A DNA stretch of 64,000 bases from assembly GCF_002356295.1 (NCBI RefSeq), contig NZ_AP018042.1, positions 124,001-188,000 of the forward strand. Direction: 5' to 3'. A program made the translations under genes and the position numbers. Shown one piece after another: positions 61,755-64,000 of this stretch (the stretch's first letter is position 1; each line of letters begins with the position of its first letter). This DNA comes from Labilibaculum antarcticum. Lineage in GTDB: Bacteria; Bacteroidota; Bacteroidia; Bacteroidales; Marinifilaceae. Below the pieces are notes generated by a model that saw nothing but the letters and a program-made list of their open reading frames with translations, searched no databases and was not told the DNA's origin.

Positions 61755-64000
61755 TTATCGAATTAAAGAAACATTACCATCCTTACGAGCTTTCCCATTA
61801 ACGATCAGGATCCAAACATATACACCTGTATTTGCTTTCTGTCCCTTATAGGTGCCATCCCAACCTTGACCTAAATCAGTAAATTCATAAATTAATTCGC
61901 CCCATCGGTTGTATATATACATCTCAATATCTTCACCTGCAATATCACCTGTTATTGATGGTCTAAAAGTATCATTAACACCATTTCCATCAGGAGTAAA
62001 AGCATTAGGAACAAATATTCGATATCTATCCATGTACACCGTAATTGAATCTACTCCTACACAACCGTTCATATCTGTATATTTCAACAAATATTTTCCT
62101 TCAGCAGTAACCGTATAGGTTGAGCTGGTAGTTCCGTCTTGCCACAAATAATTGCCAGGCAAAAAGCGGATATTTATTGAAGGTGCTAATATTTTAGATT
62201 CTGTGTAGAATATTGTGGTATCCATTCCTAAATCAAAAATGGGCTTGTCGTGAACTATAAAATCAACCATTGATGAATTAACACATCCATTTTCAACTTT
62301 CGCAAAATAACTTTCAGCTGAACGAATCGTTAGGTCACCCGGATTTACGACAGGAATAAGTAAATCAACATCTTTATACCAACTAACAATAACGGATGGA
62401 GTAGTGCTTATTTGACTATTAAGTGTAGTTAAGTCATAATCTGCAACCTCCCCATTCCCAACAACATCCTCACACAATTCAAGACCCAAATCAATTGCTT
62501 CAGGAAGTGGATTCACAATGAAATTCAAGCGTCCAGAATTTTCACATCCACCCGGATTAGTAGCTTGGGCGTAATATGAACTTTGATTAAAGATGGTTAC
62601 ATCAAGAGGATTCACCACAGGAATATTTAATTGATCATCTTCAAACCATTCTACATTTGCAACAGGATCATTACTTACCTGCAAATTATAATCGGTCAGG
62701 TTTATTCCTGATAATGATGACGAACCAAAATTATCTTCACAAACGACTTCATTTACTGTTGATGTTTGAGGTAATGACGAAATATCATATGATAGTTCTG
62801 CGAAATTATCGCAAGTACCGTCCCAAACCCGAGCATAATAAATATCTCCATCAGAAACTAAAATATTCTGAGCATTTAAAACTGGATTTGAATAGCTTAG
62901 ATCAAAATACCAGATAATTGTACTGGTTAATGATGATGAAATAGAGGACTCGTAATTATTTAAGTTTTCGCCGACTACCTGTCCCGTATTAAAAATATCT
63001 TCGCATAAAGCAACAACATGATTTTGAGCATCAGGAGATGCATTAATGATAAAATCAATGCGCCCGACATTACTCTCAGCACCAAAACTTACCCGAACAA
63101 AAAAACGATCTCCGTTAGAAACGCTTGTATTCGTTGGAGTGGGAACCGGTAAAGTCAAACCTGTATCAAAAAACCATTCTTTTAGAGTTCCTGGATCATT
63201 ATTTACAGCTGATTCTAACTGAGAAAAATCATAGGAGGAGAATGTGCCGCTTCCCGTTATGTCTTCACACAATTCAACTTGCAGATTATTCGCTTCCGGC
63301 AAATTGCGAACATTAAATATTAAAACCGCCGTATTTTGACAATTACCATTATCTACTAAGGCATAATAATCATCTCCTGTAATAACATTTACATTATTAG
63401 GAGTTGCAACTGGAATTGTTATCAAGGCATCTTCATACCATGATATAGAATTAGTTGAAATAAGGGGATTATAGGCTACTAAATTTAGACCTGAAGCCAA
63501 TCCGGTACCAAAACTATCTTCCCACACATCAATAGTTTGATCAGTTGCATTAGGTCGTGAATAAACTGTATAAGTTACTGCAGCAACATTAGTGTTAAAC
63601 GCATCACTTACAGCGGCGAAAAATCGATCCCCGTCATTAACAATTACATTTGCAGGATCAGCAATTGCATTAACAGGCAAACCACTTGGTTCTGTGGGCC
63701 AGTCAAAATACCATACAAAAGTATCCCCATTTCCTTCGTTAATTTGATTCTCCAGCAAACTTAAATCAACTAAAGCAGTTCCTGTTCCTTCTACATCTTC
63801 ACATACAACAGGAAAAGCATTTCTTGCTACTGGAGTATTTACAACCGAAAAATCGACTACAGCAACATTCGAACAAGTTCCATTCGACACGAGAGCATAG
63901 AAAACATCCCCATCGGTGACATCATGATTCGTTGGATCTGAAACCAAAGTAGTGAGACCAGAATCTAAATACCAATCAATAGAATTTGACTGTCCTCCTA
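61755..64000 (-). CDS. Multidomain T9SS type B cargo protein (CHU_C, partial)
   Basis: The frame is open to the right edge, so the N-terminus is missing; a TTG at 63945-63947 is only an internal codon. At least 748 residues are visible: six to seven repeats of about 95 residues, each with a CED...GTG start, a WYxD stretch and a GDxFYAxVxNG stretch (Ig/PKD-like adhesin modules), then the C-terminal gliding-motility-type sorting domain (FVPNAFTPDGNGVNDTF, IYNRWGELIYE, GVYVWILIV). This is a large surface adhesin secreted by T9SS. It is translated together with the PorP/SprF-like gene and lies directly before the curli genes. Confidence 0.92.
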   Translation of the reverse strand, partial: GGQSNSIDWYLDSGLTTLVSDPTNHDVTDGDVFYALVSNGTCSNVAVVDFSVVNTPVARNAFPVVCEDVEGTGTALVDLSLLENQINEGNGDTFVWYFDWPTEPSGLPVNAIADPANVIVNDGDRFFAAVSDAFNTNVAAVTYTVYSRPNATDQTIDVWEDSFGTGLASGLNLVAYNPLISTNSISWYEDALITIPVATPNNVNVITGDDYYALVDNGNCQNTAVLIFNVRNLPEANNLQVELCEDITGSGTFSSYDFSQLESAVNNDPGTLKEWFFDTGLTLPVPTPTNTSVSNGDRFFVRVSFGAESNVGRIDFIINASPDAQNHVVALCEDIFNTGQVVGENLNNYESSISSSLTSTIIWYFDLSYSNPVLNAQNILVSDGDIYYARVWDGTCDNFAELSYDISSLPQTSTVNEVVCEDNFGSSSLSGINLTDYNLQVSNDPVANVEWFEDDQLNIPVVNPLDVTIFNQSSYYAQATNPGGCENSGRLNFIVNPLPEAIDLGLELCEDVVGNGEVADYDLTTLNSQISTTPSVIVSWYKDVDLLIPVVNPGDLTIRSAESYFAKVENGCVNSSMVDFIVHDKPIFDLGMDTTIFYTESKILAPSINIRFLPGNYLWQDGTTSSTYTVTAEGKYLLKYTDMNGCVGVDSITVYMDRYRIFVPNAFTPDGNGVNDTFRPSITGDIAGEDIEMYIYNRWGELIYEFTDLGQGWDGTYKGQKANTGVYVWILIVNGKARKDGNVSLIR

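Noticed and set aside
1-64000. tRNA, rRNA, intact insertion sequence, prophage or replication origin
   Set aside because: I saw no cloverleaf-like segments, transposase motifs, phage genes or DnaA-box clusters in the intergenic regions; a program search would be needed to exclude small ones.

Overview
The window is AT-rich DNA from a Bacteroidota, most likely a marine Bacteroidales/Marinilabiliales-type bacterium. The evidence is SusC/SusD pairs, a hybrid two-component sensor, many lipoproteins, type IX secretion (T9SS) proteins, Bacteroidetes-style promoters (TTTG, 19 nt, TAnnTTTG) and Bacteroidetes-only families such as DUF4293, DUF4861 and DUF5916. Genus cannot be decided from the sequence alone.

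Region 1 (1-18,000) is a polysaccharide utilization locus (PUL). It holds a surface lipoprotein cut by the left edge, SusD, SusC, a GH29 alpha-L-fucosidase-type enzyme, a hybrid sensor/AraC regulator (HTCS), a GH3 and a GH2 glycosidase. A G5-tract motif recurs upstream of the PUL genes and may be the regulator's target.

Region 2 (18,170-32,313) is sugar catabolism. Seven minus-strand genes (uxaA, uxaB, a lactonase, an aldo-keto reductase, a FucP permease, a mutarotase and an LgoD-like dehydrogenase) make up a route from L-galactose through L-galactonolactone, L-galactonate, D-tagaturonate and D-altronate to 2-keto-3-deoxygluconate. A LacI-type repressor gene lies upstream with three palindromic operators. 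Next come an exuT-type permease pseudogene, a DUF4861 lipoprotein, kduD and kduI (unsaturated uronate metabolism) and a second, divergent lacI-type gene with related operator cores. The PUL probably supplies L-fucose/L-galactose and uronate products to this region.

Region 3 (32,500-38,700) holds small genes of unclear role separated by repeats: a 42-bp tandem array, REP-like duplications, an inverted repeat of a type common in Bacteroidetes, a 14-bp tandem array and a duplicated relic of the DUF4293 gene end.

Region 4 (38,889-51,150) is mostly housekeeping: DUF5916 protein, SPFH protein, uridine phosphorylase, SirB1-like protein, RNase Y, a probable 6S RNA, ZapA with a coiled-coil partner, an M23 peptidase, a C69 peptidase and ribosomal protein L19.

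Region 5 (51,197-64,000) is a curli-type (type VIII secretion) amyloid cluster: csgE, csgF and csgG, two very large curlins with about 46 and 52 half-repeats, a small CsgB-like curlin, a CsgH-like protein and a beta-propeller lipoprotein. It lies directly after a PorP/SprF plus CHU_C (T9SS type B) pair. CsgG carries a C-terminal outer-membrane-barrel-like extension and a changed constriction loop. This cluster is the most unusual part of the window.
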